From Piezodorus guildinii (taxonomy: Eukaryota > Arthropoda > Insecta > Hemiptera > Pentatomidae), in NCBI GenBank assembly GCA_023052935.1, contig CM041294.1, positions 154,691,399 through 154,755,398 of the forward strand: a stretch of 64,000 bases of DNA, read 5' to 3'. Below, piece after piece: positions 31,690 to 42,889 of this stretch. The position numbers and the translations under genes are program-made. The notes beneath the pieces are model-generated. The model was not told where the DNA came from. It worked only from the letters and a program-made list of their open reading frames with translations, and did not search any database. The first letter of the stretch is position 1. Every line of letters begins with the position of its first letter.

Positions 31690-33570
31690 TAAATGAAATG
31701 AAATGAAAAAACTTCTTTATTATCCTGGGACTAAAGTCCCTTAAGAATAAAATAAAATACATAATTGATGACCGGAACAGTGTGGTCATGATTTAGAATA
31801 ACAAAATACTAAACTAAAAAATAATTAAGGTAGTAATATATATACATCTTTACAAGTCAGATTTTTGGAATAAGAAAAACAAAAAAAAACAAAAAAAAAA
31901 AAAACAGAAATAGCTGGTTCATCAATGATAATTTGAGTAATACAAACACACAAAAAAAAAAATAATAATAATAATAATTGGTATTTATAGCATCTGCAGT
32001 TATAAGTTATTGTCTGTTTGACTGGGTAAGGAGAAGGTGGTTGAAAAGTAGCGATTTGAAGGAGGAAGCAGTACTTGCATGACGGATCTCAGGAGGAATA
32101 GAATTCCAAAGAGTGGTTGCTTTGGCTAGAAAGGACTTGTCAAAGGCAGCAGTACGGTGAGGAGGAGGGTAGAGGTCAGAAAGACGGGATCTAGTAGAAC
32201 GGGACTGAATTGATGATTTAAATTGAAGGGATTGGAAGATGTAGCTGGGACGATGAGTTCTGATAACCTGGTAGAGGAAGGAGGCTAGGAAATACTGGCA
32301 TCTATAACGAGGATAAAGCCACCTTAACTCGGTGTAATACTGGGTTATATGCGTGTCTCTGGTGATTCCGAATACAAACCGTATTGCACAGTTCATAATA
32401 CGCTTAAGTTTTGCTTCGAGCTCACCTGAAAGTCCGATGTACACCTCGCATCCGTAGTCAAAGTGGGGAAAGACAAGGGAAGAAACAAGGAGTTTACGAA
32501 TATTGAATGGTAGGAGGTGATGGAGGCGACGGAATTGCTTTAGGGTTGTTATGGTTCGGCGGGATATTTGGGAGATGTGCGGTTTCCAAGAGAGAGTTTG
32601 ATCAAGAGTAATACCTAAGTTCTTGACAGATGAATGAAAAGAGATAGGAGTATTGTTTAGGAAAAGGTTGGGGGAACTGGGAAAGGATTTAAGGAGAGCA
32701 GGTGGTGCTATCAGGATGGCTTTTGTTTTTTCAGCGCTTAGCAGGAGTTTGTTGCTGTTTGACCAAGCACTAATATTATTTATGTCCTCCTGAAGTTTAG
32801 AGATAGCATCAGGAAATTCATTTGGGGTAAAGGAAATATAAATCTGAATATCGTCGGCATAGAGGTGGTATTGGGAGTGCTTGATGGAGAGCGGAAGATC
32901 ATTTATGAATATGGAGAAAAGGGTAGGAGATAACGAGGAACCTTGGGGTACACCTTTTGTTAGTGGCAGTGAGTCGGAGCGGGGTTTATTGGGAACTACA
33001 ACATACTGGGAACGGCCGGTAAGGAATGATTGAAACCATTGAAGAGCGCCTGTGGATACTGGGAGTCTATGGAGTTTGGTTAAGAGGATATTATGGTCCA
33101 CAGAATCGAAGGCTTTGGAAAAATCAAGCAAAACAAGGATAGTTATTTTGTGCTGATCTATGGCCTTGTGAAGATCTTGGGAAATGTGGGAGAGAGCAGA
33201 GTGAGTAGAATAGCCAGGCCGAAAACCAGACTGGAGGGGGTTCAAAAGGTTATTTTGCTCAAGGTAGAGGGATAACTGAGATTGGACCAGACGCTCTAAA
33301 GGTTTAGAAAGGTTTGAAAGGAGGGAAATTGGGCGAAAGTCATTAGGAGATACCGGATTTGAGTTTTTCATCAGTGGACGGACCAGAGCGGTTTTCCAGG
33401 AAGTTGGGAAGGTTGCACTGTCTAGAGAAAAGTTATAGATATGATATAATATTGGAAGGATGGAAGGAAGCGAGGCTTTGATTAGTTTTACTGGGATATT
33501 GTCAGGTCCGTAGTCATTGGTTCGGGATTTACGAATAGAATTAAAGTAGTAATTACGAGTAGAATTACTT
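31690..33570 (-). mobile_element. 5'-truncated CR1/L2-like LINE
   Basis: A long reverse transcriptase frame is followed on the minus strand by a 3' UTR of about 310 bp. It ends in a CATTT microsatellite (three units, 31690-31706) rather than a plain A-tail, as in CR1/L2-type LINEs. The 5' edge lies near 33555-33570, where the frame meets a stop. Confidence 0.8.
32007..33555 (-). pseudogene. Reverse transcriptase of the CR1/L2-like LINE, largely open
   Basis: From the Met at 33371 the frame has 454 codons, and it stays open upstream to about 33555 (..NDYGPDNIPVKLIKAS..). From that Met: FRPISLLSNLSK at 12-23, SGFRPGYSTHSAL at 48-60, the motif A LLDFSKAFDSVDH with D83, KGVPQGSSLSP at 139-149 and the catalytic YADD at 171-174. 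The thumb and C-terminal region to QSNRQ are complete. All palm residues look intact. The endonuclease and N-terminal RT parts are missing, so this is a truncated copy rather than a mutated one. YADD, DFSKAFDSVDH and the CATTT tail separate it from the Jockey families. Confidence 0.9.
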
Positions 33571-33847
33571 TAAATCAGTAACTTTTTTTTCGAACCATTT
33601 TAGTTTCTTAAATAGTAGATCCTAACTTAGCCATAAATATTATATAACAACATATATATTTGGAAATCGTCTTAAAAATTTCAGTGTGAGTCAAAAAGCC
33701 CTGACCATTAATAAATGTTGGCAAAACGTATTTTCCTCCTTATTCAAACCTATATGGCTCCTCGACTGGATATTGATATATGTATATAACCAACATTTGA
33801 TTTGAAGTTTTGAGTTCAATTTTTTTTAAAATATATATTTTTTTAAA

Positions 33848-33884
<37 letters not shown>

Positions 33885-34299
33885 TATCCCATCCTTTTTG
33901 GGCCCTTGCTGAATTGTTTAGTGCATTATTTAAATCCTTTCTATTATCTATATGCATTTAGACAACTTTTTTTCATATAACAGTGATAAATTCTACCAAT
34001 TCTGGTGTATCTGAAAATCGGTTAAAAATCTTTTTCATGATCATGCCTTGTTCAGATAATGAACATAATACACGAATTTCGCCGAATAATATTTAATATA
34101 TACAGGGTGCCTAACAACAGGGTAAATTGGTAAAACCGGAAAAAGTCAGTGAATTTAAAAACATATGAGTCAGTTAAAAGCCAGAAAATTTGCACTTTGG
34201 TCAGGGAAAATAACATAGTTTCTTCTTTACTGGGACAGAAGTTCCAATATGCCTACTTGTTGTGATGTTCCAAATATCATAAAACGAGTTTAATATTTT
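33571..34299. other. AT-rich DNA with (TA)n(CA)n
   Basis: A TATATA/CACACA microsatellite lies at about 33826-33886. No gene was seen. Confidence 0.5.
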
Positions 34300-34870
34300 T
34301 TGTATTTATTTATCGTAATTTACACTGTACTAAAGAATACACTAAGTAAATATGTAGAATGAAAATAAAAAGTCATGAAAATGTCTTGTGAAAGAACTAT
34401 CCAGTGGTGGCACTTCACTAACTATTTTAAGACTGTAGGTCCCGAGGCCACCTTCTTTTTTGTCGCGTTGGAGAATTATCAAAGATATGTGAGGAAGATA
34501 AATTACGTACAAATGGGTTTGTATGGGCAGGCAGTTTAGAATGGAAAGAGGAGTATCTATCACGGGCCATGTCTGCAACAAATGCGATGTTAAGGTCATT
34601 ATGGAGGAGTTGATTTGTGACAAAATAAGGAGCATTCAGGATTTTGCGAAGGATTTTGGATTGTAAGGACTGGATGCGGGAGGAATTAGATGGTTTCGTA
34701 GAGCCCCAAAGCTCGACTCCATATGTCCAGATATGTCTGATAATTTTGATGTAGATGAGTCTTTTATTATAATATACTGGAAGTTTTGAATGTTTGTCTA
34801 GTAAGTGTTGTAGTAATCGATATCTTCAAGCAGTTTCTTGTCGTTTCAGTCTTGTGTGAGGATAGTTTAA
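34300..34870 (-). pseudogene. Decayed J2 LINE C-terminus
   Basis: The minus strand contains AAACGACAAGAAACTGC, CTTACTAGACAAACATTC, GAGTCGAGCTTTGGGGCTC, CTAATTCCTCCCGCATCC, CCTTATTTTGTCACAAATC and GACCTTAACATCGCATTTG in the J2 order, with frameshifts. Confidence 0.85.
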
Positions 34871-34886
34871 AATTTAATATCATAAA

Positions 34887-35000
34887 ATGAGGAAGGCTGT
34901 GGAGGAGACAAATGTCATCAACTTTCAGGTGAAGGAATTGGAGGCAAAACTGCTCCAAGAAGCCCTTCAGAAAGCTGAAGATTTGGCTGCTGAGATTTAA
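34887..35000 (+). other. 37-codon coiled-coil-like ORF, possible exon fragment
   Basis: ATG at 34887 opens a frame rich in Glu, Lys, Leu and Ala (..VKELEAKLLQEALQKAED..) to TAA 34998-35000. The heptad-like pattern suggests a coiled coil. It is too short to assign and could be an exon remnant or pseudogene. Confidence 0.25.
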
Positions 35001-35782
35001 ACATTAAAGAAAAGCTCTTAATGTTTATATAGGTATATTGATTGTAGATACATTTGTAGTCAGATTTGTAAATATTGATTATTACTAACAGCAGCATTCA
35101 AGTTCATCATAAGTCAACTTAAACAACTACAATTTCAGCTGGTATCGGGTAGATATAGTTGAATCTTATCGTAAAGTAATTAGTCATTATATATATTTTT
35201 TATTCAGTTTACAACATTAATATCTTTGAGCTGATTTGCTAGACACCCTGATAGAGTATTCCAACGTTCTTGGTGTAACTAAGTAATAAGGAGCAGTAAA
35301 ATCTGAAACCTAGATTGGATATTCTGTTGTGCCAGTTGTGGTTGGAATATATCAGCTCTGTATTATTGTGTAGGTATAATATTGTAGCAGAATGAGATAT
35401 TATAATTACAAGGGAAGCTGCCTTGGCCGGAGCGTAGGTTGGACCCCAACCAGAAAATACAACAATGTGGATCTGGATACTTCAACTCCACTTGAAATAA
35501 GGGTACCTGGTTTGTAATTAGATCCAACGGGGAAACTTCCGGGTCAACAATCTTTTGTCTGTTCATATTTTAAATAACTATTATAATAATTATTATTTTT
35601 TTTTTTTTACAAAAAAAAAACTGCCGTTTGCAGTTGTAGTAATACTCAGCCATTTACTAAAAATCAAAAAGAAACTAAATAATAAATTCTTTGTTTATTC
35701 TGGGCCAAGTCCAGTTCAGAATAATATTACAGGAAAACTAAAAGAGAACTGAATATCGATGACACTGGATTTAATAAAAACA
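35001..35782. other. Unassigned AT-rich DNA
   Basis: No convincing frame or repeat was seen. Confidence 0.35.
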
Positions 35783-36415
35783 TCTGATGAGGACAACACA
35801 CGACTTTCACTTACCTGGACTGTTAAACTAAATTAAAAAATATACTTCAATTTGAAAAATATTTCAAGTTGATTTTAATAAAACGTGTATTTGTTTTCTA
35901 AGGAAACGTGTGATTTAGATTAAACAATATAACTATATTAAATTGTTAATCAGTAATAAGTTTAAACCCTATTCGTCACTTTATATTACCTTTTACAACT
36001 TTTTGTGTCTGATAATATTTTTTCTAAAATCTTACCCTTTCCAACAGTATATTATACGTCTATATTACTGTTCTTATTATAAAAAACAAAACAATGATTA
36101 CATAAAAAAATTATTTTGCTCTTCTATCCTTTCGTTGATCTTCAAATTCGTCCAACTTGTATATTTAGTCCGTCTTTTATCTATGTTTTTAAGATGATAT
36201 TGGTTAGTCTTTTGGAATGTACAAAATTGAAGGTAGTTTAGAGGAAGAAAATTTAAAATATCGGCATTTAAGCCCTGTCAGACTATTTCAATCAGTATGA
36301 AACTTACATCATATTAAAGCCTCTTAAATTTTACATCAATATAGTGAGTTTAATTAAAATCGTTAGAGCCGTTTATGAGCAAATCGTAAAAAGGTGCATA
36401 GTGCTTAGTGTAAAG
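35783..36415 (-). repeat. Diverged R1 copy
   Basis: In reverse order relative to the 10319 copy: ACAACACACGACTTTCACTTACC, CTTTCCAACAGTATATTATACGT, TAAAATATCGGCATTTAAGCC and AAAAAGGTGCATA. Confidence 0.8.
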
Positions 36416-36586
36416 TGCAACTCCGGTCAGCTGATTTTCATTCATTCGCATAACATTTCTGATTTCACTCTCGCCAATGGCAAAGTTCATTGAATTTTGT
36501 CATTATTGTTTTTGAACCTTCGGACTTCGGAACTCGGTGCAAGATCATAATGTAAGAGATTGTTATAATCAAAGCATTTATCGAAT
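36416..36586. other. Unassigned
   Basis: Short stretch between R1 and SINE-B with no feature seen. Confidence 0.3.
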
Positions 36587-36772
36587 CTTTTTTTTTTCTT
36601 TCTTTTTAACCCCTACCTCGCCTTTGATAGCTATACAGGAGTTTCTCGGCCAGAGGGTGAGGGTGGGGGATTAATGCCAAGATAAAAGTCCCCTCCGGTT
36701 CCGAGATTTGAACTCGTTGGTCATCTGGTAGCTAGGCAACGCGCGCTAACCATCTTGGCCACCCCGCCCTCC
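36587..36772 (-). mobile_element. SINE-B, tRNA-derived
   Basis: On the minus strand the head GAGGGCGGGGTGGCCAAGAT carries an A-box-like TGGCCAAGATGG, and a B-box-like AGTTCAAATCTC follows at about 36710. The 3' end is an A-rich tail (T-run at 36587-36608 on the plus strand). A second copy lies at 49886. Confidence 0.75.
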
Positions 36773-37250
36773 AACATTTATGGAATCCATTGTTTATACA
36801 TCATTCCACCGCCATTGAATGAGATATGTATAATTAGTATTTTGTAATTATCGCTGACTATTACCTTTTCGCCCCGACGGAGCTCGAATCCCCGGACAGA
36901 GGAGGCCGTGCCCCAGATGACAGTTGGCAGTCCTGATAGCCTGCAATTAGTTAGCCAGTGCCGTTGTACAGACTGAAATAGTGTCGTGGCACCTTTGGCA
37001 GCCCTAGCTATCTCTAGCCCGATATTTAGTTTTAACTTTTCCAGGTGTATTTGGAACGTTAGTTTCATAATTATCAAACTAAAAATGCGGCATTAAAAAA
37101 TATTTTATGTTTTAATTTGATTTCTAAATTATATATTTAGTCTATGCTGAAGCTTACTTCTTACGATCCTCCACAAAACTTATTATTTTATATTGAAACA
37201 ACCAAGTATCTTTGATCAATAACCAACCTCCTTGACATTGTCCAAAAATT
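36773..37250. other. Unassigned, moderately GC-rich centre
   Basis: Positions 36870-36980 contain GAGCTCGAATCCCCGG, which resembles the complement of a B box, but no A box or second copy was found. Confidence 0.3.
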
Positions 37251-37422
37251 GTGCAGTCAAAAAACACTTAATTAGTAGAAAACTTTGGACTATTTAAGAA
37301 TGTGTTCAATGATTGTGTGATCTCCTTCTTCAATCGCCCTGAAGAATGCCTGAAATTAAGGACGAAACGTTGGCACAAATAAATTGAGTTTTCTACTCAA
37401 TTAGATGTTTTGTTGACTGCAC
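37251..37422. repeat. Inverted repeat enclosing a hammerhead-like core (family H3)
   Basis: GTGCAGTCAA..AGTAGAAAACT at 37251-37284 is complementary to AGTTTTCTACT..TTGACTGCAC at 37387-37422, with two or three single-base gaps. The motif sits in the loop, right of centre. Confidence 0.85.
37336..37374 (+). ncRNA. Minimal hammerhead-like core (H3)
   Basis: GCC, CTGAAGA, a stem II with CCT/AGG and an AT-rich loop, GAAACGT, T and GGC. All catalytic boxes are intact. Confidence 0.5.
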
Positions 37423-37639
37423 CTGGAATTAACTTTTTCCGCTATATACACTCACAGTAACCTCCTCACTTTACCTACTGTTTTTATTATTAATTTATGA
37501 ATTTCCCGAACTCAGGGCTAGAACAAAAACGAAATTTTTCACCCCTTTTACAAAACGATTTTGCTGTTTTCTCTTAAGCTAAAACGTGGTGATTGTGGCC
37601 GTCTTGTACAAAAAGTAATTATAAGATTTTTTTCTCCCC

Positions 37640-37815
37640 AATTTAAGGGTACCCACTGTATGGAGGACTGCTTTTGACCCAGGAGGGTTCCATTTCCCCG
37701 GGTACTTCATAGCTGAAATGGCAGAATAATTAATTTTGCCACAGCTTTGGTTCGAACCCGAGACCCGTAGAACAGTAAGACATATGCTCTATCCTCTTAG
37801 ATCGCATCGCTCCAC
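37640..37815 (-). mobile_element. SINE-A with head, 3'-truncated, diverged
   Basis: GGGTACCCACT, CAGGAGGGTTCC, GCAGAATAA, GGTTCGAACCCGAGACCCG (B-box complement) and TCGCATCGCTCC follow the SINE-A order. Confidence 0.7.
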
Positions 37816-39176
37816 GATATTCTGGGAGTTATTTTTTTATTATAAAATACTAGCATTTTAGAAACAAAAAAAACCCTTCATATTTCTTGAAGATTGAAAA
37901 CATAGCGTTATTTAGACTTTTTAAATTAGTGCTTTTTTCGTAATTATGTTTTGCATTGATACTTAAGACAGGACAGCCCTTCTCTAAATAATAGGCCTTA
38001 GCAAAAACAGAAATTTCAGCTATAAAAAACCCCTTGGAATGGTGCTGGCGTTGGGATACTATTCCACAATACTCATGTGACAGGCGGTCTTGTATAACGT
38101 TAAATTGAGGGCGCTATCAACTGCAACCTTTTTATATCTTTCCTTTTCGTATACTCTCTCTGATCCTAAGTTTATGAGAAGGAAATTTTTTTTTTTTTCG
38201 TTTATTAAATATCTTAAAGAAATCGGCTCTGTAAGCTGAAGGTTAAGTGAATTTTTAATATTCGTTTGACTGGTTTTCTGTCATATTTTTTATAAATATA
38301 AAATTATGTACTATTGCTAAGCTACCAACTTTATATAAGGTGGTTCACCCGTAATGTCGCTCTAAAGTTAATTTTTCTTCTAATTTCTATTTGGGTACTC
38401 ACTTATTAGATGCAGAGTGAGCCATATAGTAAATAATTATTCTTCTACCAGGCTCGAACTCCGTACTTGTAGATTATCATTGCAGTGCCCTACCTACTGA
38501 TCTGTTCTGATCCTATTATATTTCAATAATTTTAAGACGAATGAAAATAACGAGGTTATATTATATTAATATATATTATTACATATATATATATATATAT
38601 ATATATTAATATATAAATTATTTTATTACGTTTTAGTGTTAAATTACAGGATGATTGATAGTACTTTTTTTTTTTCCTTGGATAAATCTGTTTGCCATCC
38701 TTACCGGTGTTTTTTTTTTTTTTTTCTTATGTTAATATTTTTTCCAATTAATATTGATTGCTTAGACTTAGCACTGCACCTGTTCGATTTCTGCCTTCAA
38801 AACATTTCCATAGACCACATTTTAGTTTTATTGTTATAAATTGTTTCTTTTAGATTTTACTTATATTTATTTTAATAAAAATGTTGAAAATTATTTATTA
38901 ACTATTTTTTTTCACTTTTCTAATGTATTGTTTCTTGTTGCAGGTATGTCTTCATTAATATTATCAGTACTGAGATGTTGCTAGTTTATTTATGGCTAAG
39001 GTATGTTGTGCTGTAGTATATAATATTTAATCGATCATGAAACAATTATGCGTGTGTTATAAATACTATATTTTATCATTAATATTATATTAATATGCTA
39101 TTGCCAATGGTCTTAAGAGACTTTTTAGGTTGATCTTCTTATTTCATGTAGCCTAGTTATTGTTTAAATATACAAA
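37816..39176. other. AT-rich DNA with an old SINE-A-like fragment
   Basis: Positions 38393-38512 (GGGTACTCACTT.., GGCTCGAACTCCGTAC, CCTACCTACTGAT) look like a decayed minus-strand SINE-A. (AT)n lies at 38581-38605. No gene was seen. Confidence 0.45.
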
Positions 39177-39375
39177 AATTTTTTTTTTTTTTTTTCGAAC
39201 AACAATTCTTATTGAGTAAAATTACAATCTGTCCCAATTTGGACATCCATAGTAGTGCTGAAAGATATCATACATACTACATTCATACAATACTTACACG
39301 GCATAAAATTACAATAAAATATATACACAATAATGAATCAATACAATAAAGTCAAGAATATTCAAAATTAAAACT
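39177..39375 (-). mobile_element. J1 LINE 3' UTR, severely 5'-truncated
   Basis: It starts with a T-run (A-tail on the minus strand), and AATTCTTATTGAG..AATCTGTCCCAATTTGGACAT is the complement of J1 10195-10250. It covers only the last 180 or so bases of the element. Confidence 0.88.
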
Positions 39376-39884
39376 AACTAATCCTATATTAGAAATTAGG
39401 ACTGCTTTGTCATCTCCTTGAACATCTACGTAATTCCTTAAAACGATGTCTACCACAAAGTTTTCCGGTGTTCCAATATTAAAATTGTTTGTAGTAATAT
39501 TATTTTGATTAGTTAATGTTTTATTTCCTTTTCTTTACTTGTGTGTTATGTAAATAATCTTTAACTTCTATTCGACCTATAAGAATAAAATTATTAGATC
39601 AATTTTATTTTTATAGTTAATTTTGGCTTAATTGTTTGATTGCTCATGAATACATCTTAATAGGCAAGATTAATGTTGGTACTTGATGTTATTCATTAAC
39701 CGTCACTCTTAAGTTACTGTGGCCAATCGGATGATACTTCCGTCCGAAACTTGACTTCTATAAACAATTTGCATGCTTTGTTTTCACATTAAAATCATTC
39801 TTTATACATTTTCCATTCGAGGACAACAACATCTTGTGTTTACGTTTACTATATTTTAAGTATATGAATCAGAGATCACTTGAT
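39376..39884. other. Unassigned AT-rich DNA
   Basis: Nothing recognised. Confidence 0.3.
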
Positions 39885-40158
39885 AGCTGGGTGGCTAGCA
39901 TAACAGCTTTCTATGCCAAAGTAACGGGTTCAAACCCGCAGGTGGTCCTAGGATGTCTTAATGGGAGTAAAAAATCCTTAGTTATGTCCATCCTTCGGAT
40001 GGCACGTTAAAAGGTGGTCCCGAGCCTGTGCGATGTCAGGTTCTCGTTAAAGAACATTATCCTAATTAAACCTGGATAGGCAAAATTTAGAACTCCCACT
40101 CTAGCTTCGTCCGATAAGCCACAGTACCATAAAGTGGCGTTAAATAAATAAACAAACA
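39885..40158 (+). mobile_element. SINE-D, near full length
   Basis: The tRNA-like head has GGTGGCTAGCATAACAGC as A-box region and GGGTTCAAACCCGC as B box. The body has GGTGGTCCTAGGA, CCTTCGGATGGCACGTTAAA, GATGTCAGGTTCTCGTTAA and AATTTAGAACTCCC, ending in an A-rich TAAATAAATAAACAAACA tail. Confidence 0.85.
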
Positions 40159-40208
40159 ATTATATGAATCAGAATTCAACACAAAAATAAAATACATATA
40201 TAAATTAT

Positions 40209-40498
40209 GTGATTTTATTGTTTGTTTAAATCTTTAACGTCACTTTATGCTACTATGCTAATAGGTAGATGCTACAGTGGTTGTCCTAAGTATTTCCTAT
40301 CCAGATTCAATTTGGAAAGAGATATTTAACGAGTACCAGACATTCTCGGGACCACCATTTTACAACCCTTCCAACGAAGACTTAATTTTTACTCCCTTTT
40401 AAGAATCCTATGGCCATCTGCCGGATTTGACATTGCGTGCGATCCATTTTCCAGAAGGTGTTATACTAGTCACTATACCACAGGTGAACCCCGTGTGA
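40209..40498 (-). mobile_element. SINE-D, opposite orientation, near full length
   Basis: It is the reverse complement of the preceding copy in the same order, with head complement ATACCACAGGTGAACCCCG at the right edge. The two copies lie tail to tail about 50 bp apart. Confidence 0.85.
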
Positions 40499-41089
40499 GT
40501 ATGAGGTGAAATAATATATTAAATAATAGTAAATAATTTCATAATTTTTTTTTTTTTTTAATTTAAGCATTGAGCACTTATCCTTTGGTATGTTTTGAGC
40601 GGCACAGTAATAGCACCTGAGCCACCTAGCATTAGAGGCTATGCCCTACCTGGCCCCAAATCAAAAATATACAATATTTTTGCCAAAACAATATTCATTT
40701 GTCAGGATGCCGATATGTCTGGCTTGGCTCTTTTAGTCACCGTGGGCAGTAAAAAAAATAGCATCTACTTTGGCCTCTTCCCTGTTTGTTTATAGAGCTT
40801 GGAGCTTGTCAGGGGTCTATGATTGTCTTTGGCGTATGAAGGGCAAGAGGGGTGACTGATGTTATGGTTGGTATTAGAGCTTGATATAGATGTTGGTTTT
40901 GTCTTGGCATTCCTTCTTATCCAGAAGTTTTATATATATTTTTAATGTAGATTATAGTAAAAATAACGCATTCACTTTTTTTTAAACTGTTTTTGTGGTG
41001 GTTTAATCTAATATGTCAGCAAAACCTACAACGTGCAGCGTGAATCGTTGACTGTGTGTACGAGTATATAAGGGAAAAGTTAGTTTATC
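40499..41089. other. Unassigned
   Basis: A 66-codon frame at 40595-40795 has balanced composition but no recognisable family and no splice signals that I can defend. Confidence 0.3.
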
Positions 41090-41240
41090 AGAGTACAGTC
41101 AAAAGAACACACAATTAAGTATAAACTTAATTTACTGGTGCTGACGTTTCGGCCTAAGTTATAGGCCTTCTTCAGGGCGTTTGAAGGTGAGCGTCACAGC
41201 AATCAAACAAGTTATAGGATATACTTAGGATCAATATGCC
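41090..41240 (-). repeat. H3-related repeat, minus strand
   Basis: The complement aligns with 37361-37440 (CGAAACGT, TAAATT.AGTTT, TTGACTG.AC.TG, ..AACTTTT..TATATACAC). Confidence 0.65.
41141..41178 (-). ncRNA. Hammerhead-like core (H3-related)
   Basis: Minus strand: CTGAAGA, a strong stem II GGCCT/AGGCC with a 7-nt loop, GAAACGT and a GTC cleavage triplet. Stem I pairing next to the site is weakened (AGC instead of GGC). Confidence 0.5.
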
Positions 41241-41662
41241 GAGATATCTTCTAGAATTGTTATTAATAGTCTTATAACTAATGATAAGCTAAATTACTTG
41301 GATAAACATAGAAAAACATTGGTTGAGGGATTTATGCCTTGATTGAGATATTAAAATAAAAAATAATAAAAGAAAAAAAAATAGGGCTCAGCACATGTAT
41401 AGATTCGTACTATTTCTAGGTCAACGGCCGTGCAATGAGGTGATTCGGCCGAGATCACGCTCAGCCGCCAGGTTTTTCCTCCATTTTTGGGTACCCACTT
41501 TATTTAGGGTGGGTGTGCACCAGAAGTGTCTCCGTACCCCAGGATCGCCCATACAGTCGTTTAAAAAACGGGTTCTTTTTTTTTTTTCGTTTTTTTATAG
41601 CTTTAAACTTTATTAGCCATGTACTGAATCTTCTACAATTGTTATTAATAGTGTGATAACCC
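41241..41662. repeat. Local duplication unit 1
   Basis: Positions 41283-41450 match 42790-42950, including a SINE-A start; 41555-41620 match 43437-43495. TCTTCTA.AATTGTTATTAATAGT occurs at both 41249 and 41629. Confidence 0.75.
41362..41554 (-). mobile_element. SINE-A, headless
   Basis: It is closely related to 42858. It stops where the duplication partner continues into the head. Confidence 0.8.
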
Positions 41663-42786
41663 AACTGTGGATTTTACAATTATTTTGAACTAATCTTTTT
41701 CATTTTTTTCACTTAATTTATTTATTTGCACCTGTCAGCACTATTATCTAATTCAACAAAGCCAAAATTTAATATATAACGTATTCTAAAGGACTTAATT
41801 AAAAGTTTTTTAAAAACTTTTCAGTTATATCATTACCGAAAGTAATAATGTTATGAAGGGTTTCCAAGTTTCATTCATTCAAAACCCAAACTCTTGGAAT
41901 GGCAGTATATGGGTCTCCTGGGTTTTTTTTATTTTTATCAATACAACAACTTATTTTTTCTCCCATTCATTTCGCCTCATTCAGGAGGTTTTGGATCACA
42001 TCAGGTTTGTTTTTTCGGGTCATTATAATAATTGTTCTAAAAATAAATTTCGGCTTGTTTACTTTTCTCTTTTTAAGGTTTTTCGCATCTCCAAATCGAG
42101 TTATAGGCTAAGAAATCTTTATTTAATTCATTTCATGTTATTAAAATGTTTGTTTAGAAACCTTTTAACCCTATGTACGTTATTATTTTTTTCACCTTTG
42201 TAATAAAGTATATTTCACTTATCAACTTAAAACTTGGAAGTATATCTTGCAATTGTTTTTATTTTTAATCCGTGTTAGACTCTATCATACGGTTTCCATT
42301 AGACATCAGGCAAAAAAAAATTTAAATAATGAATAACTAAAATACTATTCTCATTTTTGTTTTAAATTGATCAGTGTACTGTAGTTGCTGAATCGATAGA
42401 TCGATTTTATACATGATTATGCTTATAAATTTTCTTCGGCCTTTCGTATTTGTTCTCACGATTTCTAAAGACTTTTTCTAACAATAGCGACAATATGGTA
42501 CACATTTTTTCTTCTATCCTGCATTGCGAAGGACAGCTAGTGCATTAAGGACCGGAGCCGTGTAGAAAGTGTAAGATGATGCTGGCCTGTAGATGTACAC
42601 CTTGCCCTAACTCTGCGATGACACGTTCCCCACGAGCTAAGAATGCCTAAGAATGTTGTCCACTTTACGGCTACTGGGATAGAATATTGAAATCCCTCGG
42701 CGCCTTAGATATTGTTTCTCATGACTTCGCAATCCTTGTTGATAGTCTACATGATCACATTGATGTATCTTTCGAAAAGGCTTAAT
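41663..42786. other. Unassigned AT-rich DNA
   Basis: Phe-rich frames near 41853-42203 look like translated T-rich sequence rather than a gene. Positions 42540-42650 are GC-richer with no motif. Confidence 0.35.
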
Positions 42787-42851
42787 ATTGAAAGCTAAAT
42801 TACTTGGATAAATATAGAAAAACATTGGTTGAGGGATTTATGCCTTGATTG

Positions 42852-42889
<38 letters not shown>

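Noticed and set aside
35788..35812. CTGATGA motif near the R1 end
   Set aside because: It is followed by the R1 terminus (GGACAACACACGACTTTC) and has no GAAA or stem II.
36778..37077. 99-codon minus-strand frame
   Set aside because: It has better composition than most, but no motif or splice context. A decayed repeat is equally likely.
41853..42203. 116-codon Phe-rich frame
   Set aside because: Product of T-rich sequence; overlapped by another open frame.
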